Shown in pieces: positions 27,270 through 36,207 of a DNA stretch of 51,823 nucleotides (positions within the stretch are counted from its first letter, which is position 1; each line of letters opens with the position of its first letter). The translations under genes and the position numbers were made by a program. The DNA comes from Geobacter sp. (lineage in GTDB: Bacteria > Desulfobacterota > Desulfuromonadia > Geobacterales > Pseudopelobacteraceae). The notes under the pieces were generated by a model. The model was not told where the DNA came from. It worked only from the letters and a program-made list of their open reading frames with translations, and ran no database searches. The stretch lies in contig PLYK01000060.1 in assembly GCA_003151775.1 (NCBI GenBank), positions 11,802-63,624 of the forward strand. The letters are read 5' to 3'.

Positions 27270-28172
27270 GTGCAAGCTGACAAACTGATCGTCTGCGCCT
27301 ACCATAATGTGGGCTATCGCTGCATCGAAGAGTTGGTGCGCCAGGGGGCGGAGATCGCCCTGATCTTCACCCACGAGGACTCGCCCACGGAGGAGATCTG
27401 GTTCAAGTCGGTGCGGGAGTTGGCGGATGACCACGGGATCCCGTATCTGACCACGGATATCTCCCTCCCTAAGAACGTGGAACGGGTGCGGACCATTGGG
27501 CCGGATTTCCTCTTCTCCTTTTATTACCGTAACATGATCACGCCGGCGGTGCTGGAGATTCCGAGGCGGGGCGCGTTCAACCTGCACGGCTCTTACCTGC
27601 CCAAGTACCGAGGCCGGGCGCCGGTCAACTGGGCGGTAATCAACGGCGAGCGCGAAACCGGGGCAACCCTGCACCACATGGTGGATAAGCCGGACGCCGG
27701 CGCTATTGTGGATCAGGAGCGGGTGGAGATCGCGTTCACCGACACGGCGCTCGATGTCTTCATCAAGGTTACCGAGGCGGCGGTGACGGTCATTGCCCGC
27801 GCCTGGCCGCTGCTCAAGGAGGGAAGGGCGGCGAGCAATCCCATGAACCTGGCCGAAGGCGCGTACTTCGGCGGCCGCAAGCCTGCCGACGGCCGGATCG
27901 ACTGGGCGTGGAGCGCTGTCCGGATATATAACCTGATCCGCGGCGTGACCCACCCCTACCCCGGCGCGTTCAGCCACCTGGATGGCAGGAAGGTCATCAT
28001 CTGGTCCGCCTGGCCGGTGGAAGGGAGCGGGGACCCGGGGCGTATCGTGTCGCAACGCCCGCTCCTGGTCGGCACCGGTGAAGGGCTGCTGGAGATCCGG
28101 TCGCTTAAGGCCGGGGATGGGGACGAGGTGTCCGCAGCGGATTTTATCACGAATGCCGAGCAGTTTACCTGA
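27270..28172 (+). CDS. ArnA-like formyltransferase (separate gene)
   Basis: The protein matches the N-terminal formyltransferase half of bifunctional ArnA, which formylates UDP-4-amino-4-deoxy-L-arabinose. Catalytic Asn, His and Asp are in FNLHGSYLPKYRGRAPVNWA near residue 102 and PDAGAIVDQ near 141. The C-terminal subdomain contains GRIDWAWSAVRIYNLIRGV. The start is GTG. Unlike E. coli ArnA it is not fused to the decarboxylase; that domain is the next gene. Confidence 0.88.
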   Translation: MQADKLIVCAYHNVGYRCIEELVRQGAEIALIFTHEDSPTEEIWFKSVRELADDHGIPYLTTDISLPKNVERVRTIGPDFLFSFYYRNMITPAVLEIPRRGAFNLHGSYLPKYRGRAPVNWAVINGERETGATLHHMVDKPDAGAIVDQERVEIAFTDTALDVFIKVTEAAVTVIARAWPLLKEGRAASNPMNLAEGAYFGGRKPADGRIDWAWSAVRIYNLIRGVTHPYPGAFSHLDGRKVIIWSAWPVEGSGDPGRIVSQRPLLVGTGEGLLEIRSLKAGDGDEVSAADFITNAEQFT

Positions 28173-28224
28173 GATCCGAAACCCGCCGGCTCCGTGACGG
28201 AGCCGCCATCAAGGAGAAAAGAGC

Positions 28225-29265
28225 ATGAAAGTACTGATCCTCGGCGTTAACGGTTTTATCGGCAACGCCCTCACCCACCGCATCCTCACCACCACAGATT
28301 GGGAGGTCCACGGCCTGGACATGGCCTGCGACAAGCTTGAGCGCTCCCTGAGCGACCCCAGGTTCCATTTTCTGGAGGGGGACATCACCATCAACAAGGA
28401 GTGGATCGAGTACAATATCAAGAAGTGCGACGTCGTGTTGCCGCTGGTTGCCATCGCGACGCCGGTGACCTACGTCAAGGACCCGCTGCGGGTCTTTGAA
28501 CTGGATTTCGAAGAAAATCTCAAGATCATCAGGTTGTGCCACAAGTACAGGAAACGGGTCATATTTCCCTCCACCTCCGAGGTGTACGGCATGTCGCCCG
28601 ACCGGGAATTCGACGAGGACAACTCGCCCCTCATGCTGGGGCCGATCGCCAAGGAGCGCTGGATCTACTCCTGTGCCAAACAGATGCTCGACCGGGTGAT
28701 CTATGCCTATGGCATGCATGAAGGGCTCCGGTTCACCCTGTTCCGCCCCTTCAACTGGATCGGCCCCAAGCTGGACAGCATCCATACCGCCAAGGAGGGG
28801 AGCTCCCGGGTCCTGACCCAGTTTTTGTACGACATCCTGGCGGAGGAGCCGATCCAACTGGTGGACGGCGGCAACCAGCGCCGTTGTTTCACCTTCATCG
28901 AAGACGGCATCGACGCCCTGATGCGGATCATCGAGAACCGGGACGGCTGCGCCGACGGCAAGATCTTCAACATCGGCAATCCGGCCAACGACCTGTCCGT
29001 CAAGGAACTGGCCCACAAGCTGCGCGATATGGTGGCCGAATTCCCGCTCTACCGGGAAAAGGCGGAGAAATGCCGGATCGTGGAGACGTCGTCCGAACAG
29101 TTCTACGGCAAGGGGTACCAGGATATGCTGACACGCGTCCCCTCGGTACGGCGCGCCAAGGAATGCCTGGGATGGGAGCCGGTGACGAGCGCCGACGACG
29201 CCCTGCGCAAGACGCTGGAGTTCTACCTGGTGGATGAGCGGGAGAAGCTGTCGGAATTCCTGTAA
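28225..29265 (+). CDS. ArnA-like UDP-glucuronate decarboxylase (separate gene)
   Basis: This is a short-chain dehydrogenase/epimerase-family protein corresponding to the C-terminal half of ArnA. That half oxidises and decarboxylates UDP-glucuronate to UDP-4-keto-pentose. The NAD-binding motif is [17 protein letters not shown]. Catalytic residues lie in [11 protein letters not shown] and [14 protein letters not shown] (YxxxK). [30 protein letters not shown] and [10 protein letters not shown] are further ArnA hallmarks. It lies 52 bases after the formyltransferase, with GGAG before the ATG. The arnB, arnD and arnT genes are not in the window. Confidence 0.9.
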   Translation: MKVLILGVNGFIGNALTHRILTTTDWEVHGLDMACDKLERSLSDPRFHFLEGDITINKEWIEYNIKKCDVVLPLVAIATPVTYVKDPLRVFELDFEENLKIIRLCHKYRKRVIFPSTSEVYGMSPDREFDEDNSPLMLGPIAKERWIYSCAKQMLDRVIYAYGMHEGLRFTLFRPFNWIGPKLDSIHTAKEGSSRVLTQFLYDILAEEPIQLVDGGNQRRCFTFIEDGIDALMRIIENRDGCADGKIFNIGNPANDLSVKELAHKLRDMVAEFPLYREKAEKCRIVETSSEQFYGKGYQDMLTRVPSVRRAKECLGWEPVTSADDALRKTLEFYLVDEREKLSEFL

Positions 29266-29287
29266 ACCGGGGATGAGTTGCCGAATT

Positions 29288-29630
29288 GCCGCAGAGCCAT
29301 GGAGACGCGGAGATAGAAATCGGCTATTACTCAGCGTTGTCCGGCTTGGTTTTTGCATTAAAATTAATACCCCGCCTTATCCCCTCACCCGGCCTTCGGC
29401 CACCCTCTCCCGGTGGGAGAGGGGCTGATCAGTATCCCTTCTCCCTTGGGGAGAAGGTGCCCCGGAGGGGCGGATGAGGGGGATTTTGACGTGTGCAATA
29501 ACCTAACCGGACATTTCTAATTATTACCGTATGTTGATCGTTTGGAATCCAAAATGGAACATTGCGTTTCCCATATCGTTCATGCTGGAATGAACCCCGT
29601 GATATCTCCGTGTCTCTGTGGCTCTGTGGC
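29288..29630. repeat. Composite intergenic repeat block
   Basis: This occupies most of the 387-base gap between the arn-like genes and gspH; I see no gene there. Outer inverted copies of an ATCTCCGTGTCTC-type sequence lie at 29288-29314 and 29604-29630 (4 mismatches in 27). Between them, 29379-29483 holds two back-to-back hairpins, CCCTCTCCC/GGGAGAGGG at 29403-29423 and CCTTCTCCC/GGGAGAAGG at 29437-29457. ATCCCCTCA and TGAGGGGGAT lie at the edges. It resembles REP/BIME-type extragenic elements common in GC-rich proteobacteria. Confidence 0.65.
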
Positions 29631-29652
29631 TTTGTGGCAAGTAAGTTGAATA

Positions 29653-30156
29653 ATGTCTGACCGCCGCGGTTTCACGCTGATAGAGATCGTCGTGGTGCTG
29701 GTGATCATCGGCATGGTGATGACGCTGGTCATCCCCCGCCTGCCGAACTCCGAGCGGGAGGACCTGAAGATATCGGCACGGACCCTGGCCTCGACGCTGC
29801 GCTACCTCCAGGACCGGGCAGCCACCACCGGAACCACCTATTATCTGCACATGGAGCCGGGCACGGACAACGTCAAGGTGATGCAGGCCACGCCCGACGG
29901 GAGCGAAAAGGAGCCTGACGACCCCTTCCTGCAACAGCGGCCGACCAAGGAAGGTGTCCAGGTCGCGGATGTGGTCATCACCCGCCTGGGCAAACTGATC
30001 GAGGGACAGGTGCGGCTCGACATCGGGGCCGGCGGTCTGCGGGATTTCGTCATCATTCACCTCCGCTCGCCGGCCGGCACGTTCTGGACGGTGATGGGAT
30101 TTCCCTCCAGCGGCAAGGTCAAGGTCTACCAAGGCTACCAGGAAGATGCTCTATGA
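29653..30156 (+). CDS. gspH: Type II secretion pseudopilin GspH
   Basis: The protein starts MSDRRGFTLIEIVVVLVIIG, the type III signal for prepilin peptidase, which cuts after Gly and leaves FTLIE with the key Glu at position 5. The remaining 150 residues form a globular minor pseudopilin. Length (167) fits GspH. It heads a block of four pseudopilin genes with stop-start overlaps. The major pseudopilin GspG and the machinery genes are not in the window. Confidence 0.82.
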   Translation: MSDRRGFTLIEIVVVLVIIGMVMTLVIPRLPNSEREDLKISARTLASTLRYLQDRAATTGTTYYLHMEPGTDNVKVMQATPDGSEKEPDDPFLQQRPTKEGVQVADVVITRLGKLIEGQVRLDIGAGGLRDFVIIHLRSPAGTFWTVMGFPSSGKVKVYQGYQEDAL

Positions 30157-30491
30157 GAGGTTTTACCCTGCTTGAGGTGATGGTGGCCCTGGCCATCATG
30201 GCGAGCGTCATTCTGACGGTGCTGGGTGCGGTCAATTACCACCTGACGATCATTGCCAACGAGCAGGACAGCACCGCCCTGATGATTTTGGCGCGAGCCA
30301 AGCTGTTCGAGTTGGAGATGCAGGGTATCCCCCAGAAGAGTGAAGGGACCCTGGCCCCGGCCCATCCGGAACTCTCCTGGCAGGCCGAGCAGTTTCCCAC
30401 CGACCTACCCGTGCTCCAGAAACTGGTGCTGCGGGTATGGCGAACGAGCGACAAGCGGGAGGTGGTGCTTGAGCGCTATCTCACGAAATAG
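30153..30491 (+). CDS. gspI: Type II secretion pseudopilin GspI
   Basis: A 112-residue minor pseudopilin beginning MRGFTLLEVMVALAIMASV, with the Gly-Phe cleavage site and Glu5. GspI nucleates the tip complex with GspJ and GspK. The ATG overlaps the gspH stop (ATGA). The size matches the family. Confidence 0.85.
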   Translation: MRGFTLLEVMVALAIMASVILTVLGAVNYHLTIIANEQDSTALMILARAKLFELEMQGIPQKSEGTLAPAHPELSWQAEQFPTDLPVLQKLVLRVWRTSDKREVVLERYLTK

Positions 30492-31101
30492 GGGGTTTAC
30501 CCTCTTGGAAGTGTTGATCGCCGTGGTCCTGCTGGGGATCCTTGTTGCCGCACTGTACGGGAGCTATTTCACGGTATTGAAGGCCAGGGAGCGGTCTGCG
30601 CAAGGGATGGAGGAACGCCGGGAGCTGGGTGGTACCCTTGACCTCCTGCGGCGTGAGATCGATGCGGCCCGCTACATCAGCAACGACCAGCGGCTCAAAT
30701 TCGTCGTCGAGGACCGGGACAGTTTCGGCCGGCCGGCCTCCAACCTGGAATTGACGACCCTGGCGCCCCCGGCACCCCTTGTCGCCGGGCGCAAGGAATC
30801 GGGCGTCATCGATGTGCAGTACCGCATGGTGGAGCAGGAGAAGGAACAACTGATCCTGACCCGCAAGGAGCAGGACCTCCTGCTGGCATCGACGACCGTG
30901 CCCGCCTACCCGCAGATGGAGCGGATCAGCTCCTTCCTGGTGGAATGCAGCACCGACGGCTCGAAATGGGTCAAAAGCTGGGACACGGCCCTGAACGGCC
31001 GCCTGCCGAAGTACGTGCGCATCACGGTGCAGGTGGAGGAGCAGGAGGGTCAACTGGTTCAATTTTCCGTCTATGCGGCCCCCAGGGTGACCGGCTCATG
31101 A
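30469..31101 (+). CDS. gspJ: Type II secretion pseudopilin GspJ
   Basis: The mature part starts GFTLLEVLIAVVLLGILVAAL, a clear prepilin-type helix. No ATG is close. The best start is TTG 30469, giving the leader MSAISRNRG, because GGGAGG lies about six bases upstream. This makes it overlap the end of gspI by 23 bases and gives 210 residues, normal for GspJ. The C-terminal part is a beta-rich pseudopilin domain. The stop overlaps the gspK start. Confidence 0.83.
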   Translation: MSAISRNRGFTLLEVLIAVVLLGILVAALYGSYFTVLKARERSAQGMEERRELGGTLDLLRREIDAARYISNDQRLKFVVEDRDSFGRPASNLELTTLAPPAPLVAGRKESGVIDVQYRMVEQEKEQLILTRKEQDLLLASTTVPAYPQMERISSFLVECSTDGSKWVKSWDTALNGRLPKYVRITVQVEEQEGQLVQFSVYAAPRVTGS

Positions 31102-32003
31102 GGGGCGAAAGGGGGTTTGCCCTGGTCCTGACCCTGGTGGTCACCGCCCTGATGGTGGCGGCGGCGGTGGAACTGATCCGCCAGGTGTACGTGGATACGT
31201 CGCTCAACCGCAGCTTCCGCGACGGCCAGCAGGCATCGCTCCTGGCGGAATCGGGGGCCTACGGCGGCATCAAGCTGCTCCAGATGGTGATTTCAGGCCA
31301 GACTTATACGTCGCTCTCCGACAAGTGGGCCGTGCCGTTCAAACAGGAGGACGAGACCGGCCGCATCGAGATCACGATCTCCGAGGAGAGCGGCAAGATC
31401 AACCTCAATGCGCTGATACAGCCTAACAACGAGCCCGACTCGAACGTCATGGGGATGTTGCAACGACTGGGCACGCCACTGCAGATACCGGTAAGCGTGT
31501 GGAACGCCCTGGCGGATTGGATCACCACCGTGCCCCGGGCGGGGGGCGTCGAAAGTCCCTATTACAAAACCCTGAACCCGCCCTATTCTGCCCACAACGG
31601 GAAGATGACGACCGTGAACGAGCTTTCGCTGGTCAAGGGCTTTACAACGGACATGGTCGCCAAGCTCGGGCCGTTCGTGACCATCTATGCCAACCAGACA
31701 GGGAGCATTCCCGGCCAGACCGTCAACGTGAATACCGCCCCCAAGGAGGTCCTCATGGCCCTCGACAGCAGTATCGACAGCCAGAAGGCGGAGCGGATCA
31801 TCGAGCAGCGGAATCTGGCGCCGTTCAAGACCGTCGGCGAGCTGTCGTCACGTGTTGACCCCCTGCTTGCCACGATAACCGGCGTGACATGCCAAGGGAC
31901 CGTCTTCCGGATCACGGCACGGGGTTTCGTCAAGGACGCGGCCCGCACCGTCGAGGCCGTGGTCAGGACAGACGGCACGATACTATCATGGCAGGAGTAC
32001 TGA
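31098..32003 (+). CDS. gspK: Type II secretion pseudopilin GspK
   Basis: The 301-residue protein starts MRGERGFALVLTLVVTALMV and lacks Glu5, as is typical of the GspK tip protein. Near residues 95-110 SGKINLNALI, and later VNVNTAPKEVLMAL and RIIEQR, match the helical GspK insertion with its SAM-like helix-hairpin-helix repeats. The ATG overlaps the gspJ stop. Position as the last and largest of the four pseudopilins fits GspK. Confidence 0.87.
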   Translation: MRGERGFALVLTLVVTALMVAAAVELIRQVYVDTSLNRSFRDGQQASLLAESGAYGGIKLLQMVISGQTYTSLSDKWAVPFKQEDETGRIEITISEESGKINLNALIQPNNEPDSNVMGMLQRLGTPLQIPVSVWNALADWITTVPRAGGVESPYYKTLNPPYSAHNGKMTTVNELSLVKGFTTDMVAKLGPFVTIYANQTGSIPGQTVNVNTAPKEVLMALDSSIDSQKAERIIEQRNLAPFKTVGELSSRVDPLLATITGVTCQGTVFRITARGFVKDAARTVEAVVRTDGTILSWQEY

Positions 32004-32030
32004 GGACCGTGGCGCCGGGTCCAGGAGATT

Positions 32031-34307
32031 ATGGCTCTACCGACTGACATCCAACGCCAAGTGTACGACCTGCTCTCCAAGTCGTCAAACCTCTCGTTCG
32101 TAAGCGCCGAACAGGAACCGGGGGCACGGGTCAGTTTCGTTCCCGGCCAGCAGGTAAGCGCCCAGGTGCTGACAACGCTGCCGAACAACCTGACCCAGGT
32201 GCAGATCGGCGCGGAGCGCTTAAACCTGGCCCTGCCGATGGCGGTCCGTCCGGGGCAGACCCTGGAGATGACCTTTGTCTCGGGGGAGCCCCGCTCGACC
32301 TTTGCCGTTGCCCGCCAGGACGCCGCCGCCCCGCCGGTCAGTCTGTCGGACGCGTCCCGGCTGTTGAGCCTGCTGGTGGACAGCGAAGAGATCGTTGACC
32401 CGCAACTGCGGGCCTCCTTACAGAGTATCGGCGATATGCTGCGGCGCTCATCGGGAGAGGCCGGCGTTCTTGCCAACCTGATGGACGAGGCCCTTACCTA
32501 TGGGGCGGCACGCGAAGGGAGCACCGGGCCAACCCTGCTGCCGGATCTCCCTCTCCTGCAGGGTCGTGCCGGACAGGGAGCCGGGATGGCGGCGGGAGAC
32601 CAGGTCGTCCCCCCCGAGCAGGCGCGCCTGTCGTCCTTTGAGGCCAATGCGGCCCAGATCCTCCGGAGTATCGCCCGCACCGCCCAATTTGACCTGACCG
32701 AGGCGGCTAACCCGCCGGTAACGCCGCTTCCCCTCAAGTCGGGAGAGGAGGTTGACGCGGCGGTGGTCGGCACCTTGCCAGGAGGCCGGGTGATTGTCCA
32801 GCTTGCGGGGACGTCGCTGGAACTGGTTGTCCCCCGGCCGGTTCAAAGCGGGGACATCCTCCGTCTAACCTTCATCACGTCCGACCCCCGGCCGCTGTTT
32901 GCGCTGCAACGGCCCGCCGCCGGCGTCCCCAGCTCCCTCAGCGAGGCCGGTCGCTGGCTGAGCGCGCTGGAGCACAGCGAAGGGGGCGTTACGGAACAAC
33001 AGATGCACGTGCTGGAGCGGCTGAACACGGTACTGGAAAGCCTGCCGCCGGATTCGCCGGCCTTTACCGCGATTCTGGACGAGGCCATCACCTATCAGAC
33101 GGTCATGCGCGGACGCCAGCCCGCCGGACCACCGTCACCACAGCCGGACCTTGCGCTCCAGGCGGGAGCAGCACTCCAGGCGAATGCAGCACTCCAGTCG
33201 GGCGCCGTGCCGGGCCAGCAGGCCGCCCTCCAGCCCGGAAGCGGCATCGTCCTCAGCGACGACATGGCCAAACTGCTCCAGGCGTTGATCAAGGGAAACC
33301 GCCTGGCTCTCCTTGAGGCCATCAACCAGCAGGCCTCCGGGACCGGATTTCCGTCCGGCCAGCAGTTCAAGGGCGAAATTATGACCTCCCTGGGTGGGGG
33401 GCGCTTCGTGGTGCAGGTAGCCGGTCAATCCCTGGAATTCACGCTGCCCAAGGGCATCAGGCAAGGCGACATGGTCACGCTCTTCTTCGTCTCCGACGAA
33501 CCGCAACCCACCTTCCTGATGGCCCGCTTCGGGAAGCCCGGCGATGCGCTGGTCAGCGAAACCGGCCGCTGGCTGAGCGGATTTCTCGGCGCTGCCGGTG
33601 AGCAACTGCCGGCCCTGGAGACCCTGGGGATCTTGAAAACCCTGTTCTCCGAGCCGCCGACCGATGCCTCCCAGGTAAGCCGGTTTCTAAAGCAGGGGTT
33701 GCAGGAAGGGGGCCTGTTTTACGAATCCCACCTGGCGCGCTGGTTTGGCGGCGACTATCCCCTGGAAGATCTTTTACGGGAACCACAGGGCCAGTTGTCC
33801 TCACTACGCCGCCCGCCCGGACTGGAGATGGCCAATCCGGGACAGGACGCGGCTCTGGCAGGCTTGAAAAGCGGATCGATGGAGGTCATGGAGGCTGCGC
33901 TCAAGATGGCCGGCGCCGCCGTGGCCCATGAAGGAATCGTGGACCAGCAGGCCCTGCCGATTGTCAAGGAGCAATTGACGGCGTTGCAAATCGGACAAAT
34001 CCTCTTTCGCGGGGACATGGTTCCGGGCCAACGGATGGAGTGGACGGTGCGGGAACGCGAAGCGCGCCGGAATGCGTCCGGGGAGCAGGAGCGCTCCTGG
34101 GAGACGTCGCTCACGCTGGATATGCCGAAGCTGGGGAATGTCACGGCCAGCCTGAAGCTTGACGGCGCCAGGGTCAGCATCGAACTGGGCGCACCAAAAC
34201 CCGGCTCGGCGGAACGTCTGAAGGCGGGCATTGCCCGTCTTGCCGAGCAGCTTGAGGCGTCCGGGCTTTTGCCAAAGGAGATCGGTATAACAGATGAAAT
34301 CCCGTAA
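32031..34307 (+). CDS. FliK-like protein with three internal repeats
   Basis: The 758-residue protein has a module repeated three times, near residues 38-120, 238-318 and 445-520. Each unit contains a LTTLPNNLTQVQIG-, VGTLPGGRVIVQLAG- or MTSLGGGRFVVQVAG-like strand, then L-x-L-P, G-x-x-L-x-x-x-F and a SEAGRWLS-like helix. The second half of repeats 1 and 2 ends with a DEALTYG or DEAITYQ helix. A conserved FYESHLARWFGGDYPL block is near residue 563. The last 130 residues resemble the C-terminal domain of FliK (hook-length control). The gene overlaps an FlhB C-domain gene, the natural partner of FliK. A separate, more classical FliK is at 47719. Confidence 0.75.
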   Translation: MALPTDIQRQVYDLLSKSSNLSFVSAEQEPGARVSFVPGQQVSAQVLTTLPNNLTQVQIGAERLNLALPMAVRPGQTLEMTFVSGEPRSTFAVARQDAAAPPVSLSDASRLLSLLVDSEEIVDPQLRASLQSIGDMLRRSSGEAGVLANLMDEALTYGAAREGSTGPTLLPDLPLLQGRAGQGAGMAAGDQVVPPEQARLSSFEANAAQILRSIARTAQFDLTEAANPPVTPLPLKSGEEVDAAVVGTLPGGRVIVQLAGTSLELVVPRPVQSGDILRLTFITSDPRPLFALQRPAAGVPSSLSEAGRWLSALEHSEGGVTEQQMHVLERLNTVLESLPPDSPAFTAILDEAITYQTVMRGRQPAGPPSPQPDLALQAGAALQANAALQSGAVPGQQAALQPGSGIVLSDDMAKLLQALIKGNRLALLEAINQQASGTGFPSGQQFKGEIMTSLGGGRFVVQVAGQSLEFTLPKGIRQGDMVTLFFVSDEPQPTFLMARFGKPGDALVSETGRWLSGFLGAAGEQLPALETLGILKTLFSEPPTDASQVSRFLKQGLQEGGLFYESHLARWFGGDYPLEDLLREPQGQLSSLRRPPGLEMANPGQDAALAGLKSGSMEVMEAALKMAGAAVAHEGIVDQQALPIVKEQLTALQIGQILFRGDMVPGQRMEWTVREREARRNASGEQERSWETSLTLDMPKLGNVTASLKLDGARVSIELGAPKPGSAERLKAGIARLAEQLEASGLLPKEIGITDEIP

Positions 34308-34566
34308 AGATGAAGAACGCCGCGCCGCGGCCCTTGCCTACAAGCAGGGCTACTATGCCCCGGTGGTCGTCGCCAGGGGCAAGGGGGTGCTGGCCGAGGC
34401 GATCATCGCCTGCGCACGTGAAGCGGGGGTTTATGTCCACGAATCGCCGGAACTGCTCAACCTGCTGATGCAGGTGGACACCGACCGGTTCATCCCGCCG
34501 GAATTGTACCGCGCCGTGGCGGAGGTGCTGGTCTGGCTGTACGGAATTGAAGGGGAACGGCAGTGA
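34294..34566 (+). CDS. FlhB C-terminal-domain protein
   Basis: The 90-residue protein corresponds to the cytoplasmic C-terminal part of FlhB after its autocleavage site: ALAYKQGYYAPVVVARGKG, then VHESPELLNLLMQ and FIPPELYRAVAEVLVWLYG. Free-standing paralogues (FlhX/FlhB2-like) are known in some bacteria and can partly replace the cleaved FlhB tail. It overlaps the FliK-like gene by 14 bases. FliK-FlhB contact sets export specificity, so the pair probably acts together. Confidence 0.85.
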   Translation: MKSRKDEERRAAALAYKQGYYAPVVVARGKGVLAEAIIACAREAGVYVHESPELLNLLMQVDTDRFIPPELYRAVAEVLVWLYGIEGERQ

Positions 34567-34596
34567 AATACCGTTTTTCATATCGAGGAGGGAGTA

Positions 34597-36006
34597 ATGC
34601 AGATCAAATTCGGAACCGACGGCTGGCGTGGCATTATTGCCCGTGATTTTACCTTTGACAACCTTTCCCGGGTGGCCCAGGCCACCATGGATTACCTCAA
34701 TCGCGACGGCTCAGGCGACAAAGGGTTGGTGATCGGCTATGACCGGCGTTTTCTTTCCCGCGATTTTGCCCGGCGGGTGGCCGAAGTGGCGGCCGGGAAC
34801 GGCATACGCGTCCGTTTGACCGACGGTTATGCGCCGACGCCGGCCGTGTCCTGGGCGGTTTGCGAATCGGGCGCCGGGGCGGGCATCATGATCACGGCAA
34901 GTCACAACCCGCCGGAATACAATGGGTTCAAGGTAAAGGAGCGTTTTGGCGGCTCGGCCCGCCCCTCCACCACAAAGGTGCTGGAGGAGATCGTTGCCTT
35001 CAATACGGCCAACGACCACCGGGTGGTGGCAACCTCCTTCGAGGAGGCCGTGCAAAAGGGGATGATTGAAATATTCGATCCCTGTGTGGGATATTTTCGC
35101 CAGATCGGCCGTTACGTGGATCTTGAACTGATCGCCAGGGCCGCAATTCCGGCTGTGGTCGACCCGATGTACGGCTCCGGCTCCGGCTTCCTCCCCCGAC
35201 TCCTGGCCGGCATCGATGAGATCCACACCATCGAGAACCCCTTGTTCGGGGGACAGCCTCCCGAACCGATCGGTGAATATCTTACGGAGCTTTCCTCACT
35301 CCTCAGGGGCGGCAAATACCGGGTAGGGCTGGCTTTGGACGGTGATGCCGACCGGATCGGGGCGGTCGACGAGAACGGTGATTTTTTCTCGTCCCACTGC
35401 ATCTTTACCGTCATCCTGCGGCACCTTGTCGAGCACAAACATCTGCGCGGCGGCGTGGTCAAGACCGTCTCCACAACCCGCATGGTGGACCTTTTGGCCC
35501 GGAAATACGATCTGCCGCTGTTTGAGACCCCCATCGGCTTTAAACACATCTGCGAACTGATGCTGACGGAGGATATCCTCATGGGAGGCGAGGAATCGGG
35601 CGGCCTGGGCGTCAAGGGACACATCCCGGAACGGGACGGCATCCTGCTGGGGCTTTTGTTGCTGGAGGCTGTGGCGGTCAGCGGGAAAGGCCTGCGCCGG
35701 CTCCTTGACGAAACCATGGATGAGATCGGGCATTTCTCCTACCGGCGTATCGACCGGCGTATCGAGCCCGGCGTCAAGGAACAGCTCATTGCCCGTTTGA
35801 ACGCCCAGACACCTGCTGAGATTGACGGCAGGCGGGTGGCTGCCACCAACTTCAGCGACGGCTTCAAGTTTATCTTCGAGAACGGCGACTGGCTTTTGAT
35901 CCGCCCCTCGGGCACCGAGCCGGTCCTGCGGCTCTATAGCGAGGCCGGGACGCCGGAGCAGGTGGACCGGTTGCTGCGTGCGGCGGAATGCCTGGCAGCG
36001 GTTTGA
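34597..36006 (+). CDS. Phosphoglucomutase/phosphomannomutase family protein
   Basis: An alpha-D-phosphohexomutase of 469 residues. The phosphoserine loop is GIMITASHNPPEYNGFK near residue 98, and the metal-binding loop is LALDGDADRIGA near 248. The sugar-binding loop is GGEESGGLGVKGHIPERDG near 330, and the phosphate-binding loop is LIRPSGTEPVLRLYSE near 435. It interconverts hexose 1- and 6-phosphates for polysaccharide or nucleotide-sugar synthesis; glucose or mannose preference cannot be told. GGAGGGAG precedes the ATG. It follows the FlhB-like gene and may be cotranscribed. Confidence 0.92.
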   Translation: MQIKFGTDGWRGIIARDFTFDNLSRVAQATMDYLNRDGSGDKGLVIGYDRRFLSRDFARRVAEVAAGNGIRVRLTDGYAPTPAVSWAVCESGAGAGIMITASHNPPEYNGFKVKERFGGSARPSTTKVLEEIVAFNTANDHRVVATSFEEAVQKGMIEIFDPCVGYFRQIGRYVDLELIARAAIPAVVDPMYGSGSGFLPRLLAGIDEIHTIENPLFGGQPPEPIGEYLTELSSLLRGGKYRVGLALDGDADRIGAVDENGDFFSSHCIFTVILRHLVEHKHLRGGVVKTVSTTRMVDLLARKYDLPLFETPIGFKHICELMLTEDILMGGEESGGLGVKGHIPERDGILLGLLLLEAVAVSGKGLRRLLDETMDEIGHFSYRRIDRRIEPGVKEQLIARLNAQTPAEIDGRRVAATNFSDGFKFIFENGDWLLIRPSGTEPVLRLYSEAGTPEQVDRLLRAAECLAAV

Positions 36007-36072
36007 GACTGCACGGTCCGGCCAAGCTCACCACGCAACCGACGGAAAAATATGCGGCATGAAATTAATAAC

Positions 36073-36160
36073 TTGACATCTCGGCACATTGTTTTTTTAT
36101 ATCAAATATATTGCATGAATTATGGTATTTATGTGATATTTAAGTTCCACGTATAATTTT
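36073..36160 (+). promoter_or_regulatory. Candidate promoter region for the che genes
   Basis: The 200-base gap between the mutase and cheY is AT-rich. TTGACA at 36073-36078 is a good -35 element, with TTTATA/TTATAT about 17-18 bases later. A second TATAAT-like sequence lies near 36152. I see no clear FliA (sigma-28) or sigma-54 promoter. A GAGGAGG ribosome-binding site precedes cheY. Confidence 0.45.
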
Positions 36161-36207
36161 GTACACACTACGTCCGACAGAATACACGAAAGAGGAGGAT
36201 TACTGGC

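Noticed and set aside
36007-36207. Possible cyclic-di-GMP riboswitch before cheY
   Set aside because: A CCACGCAACC stretch caught the eye, but the conserved GEMM core and second half are not present.
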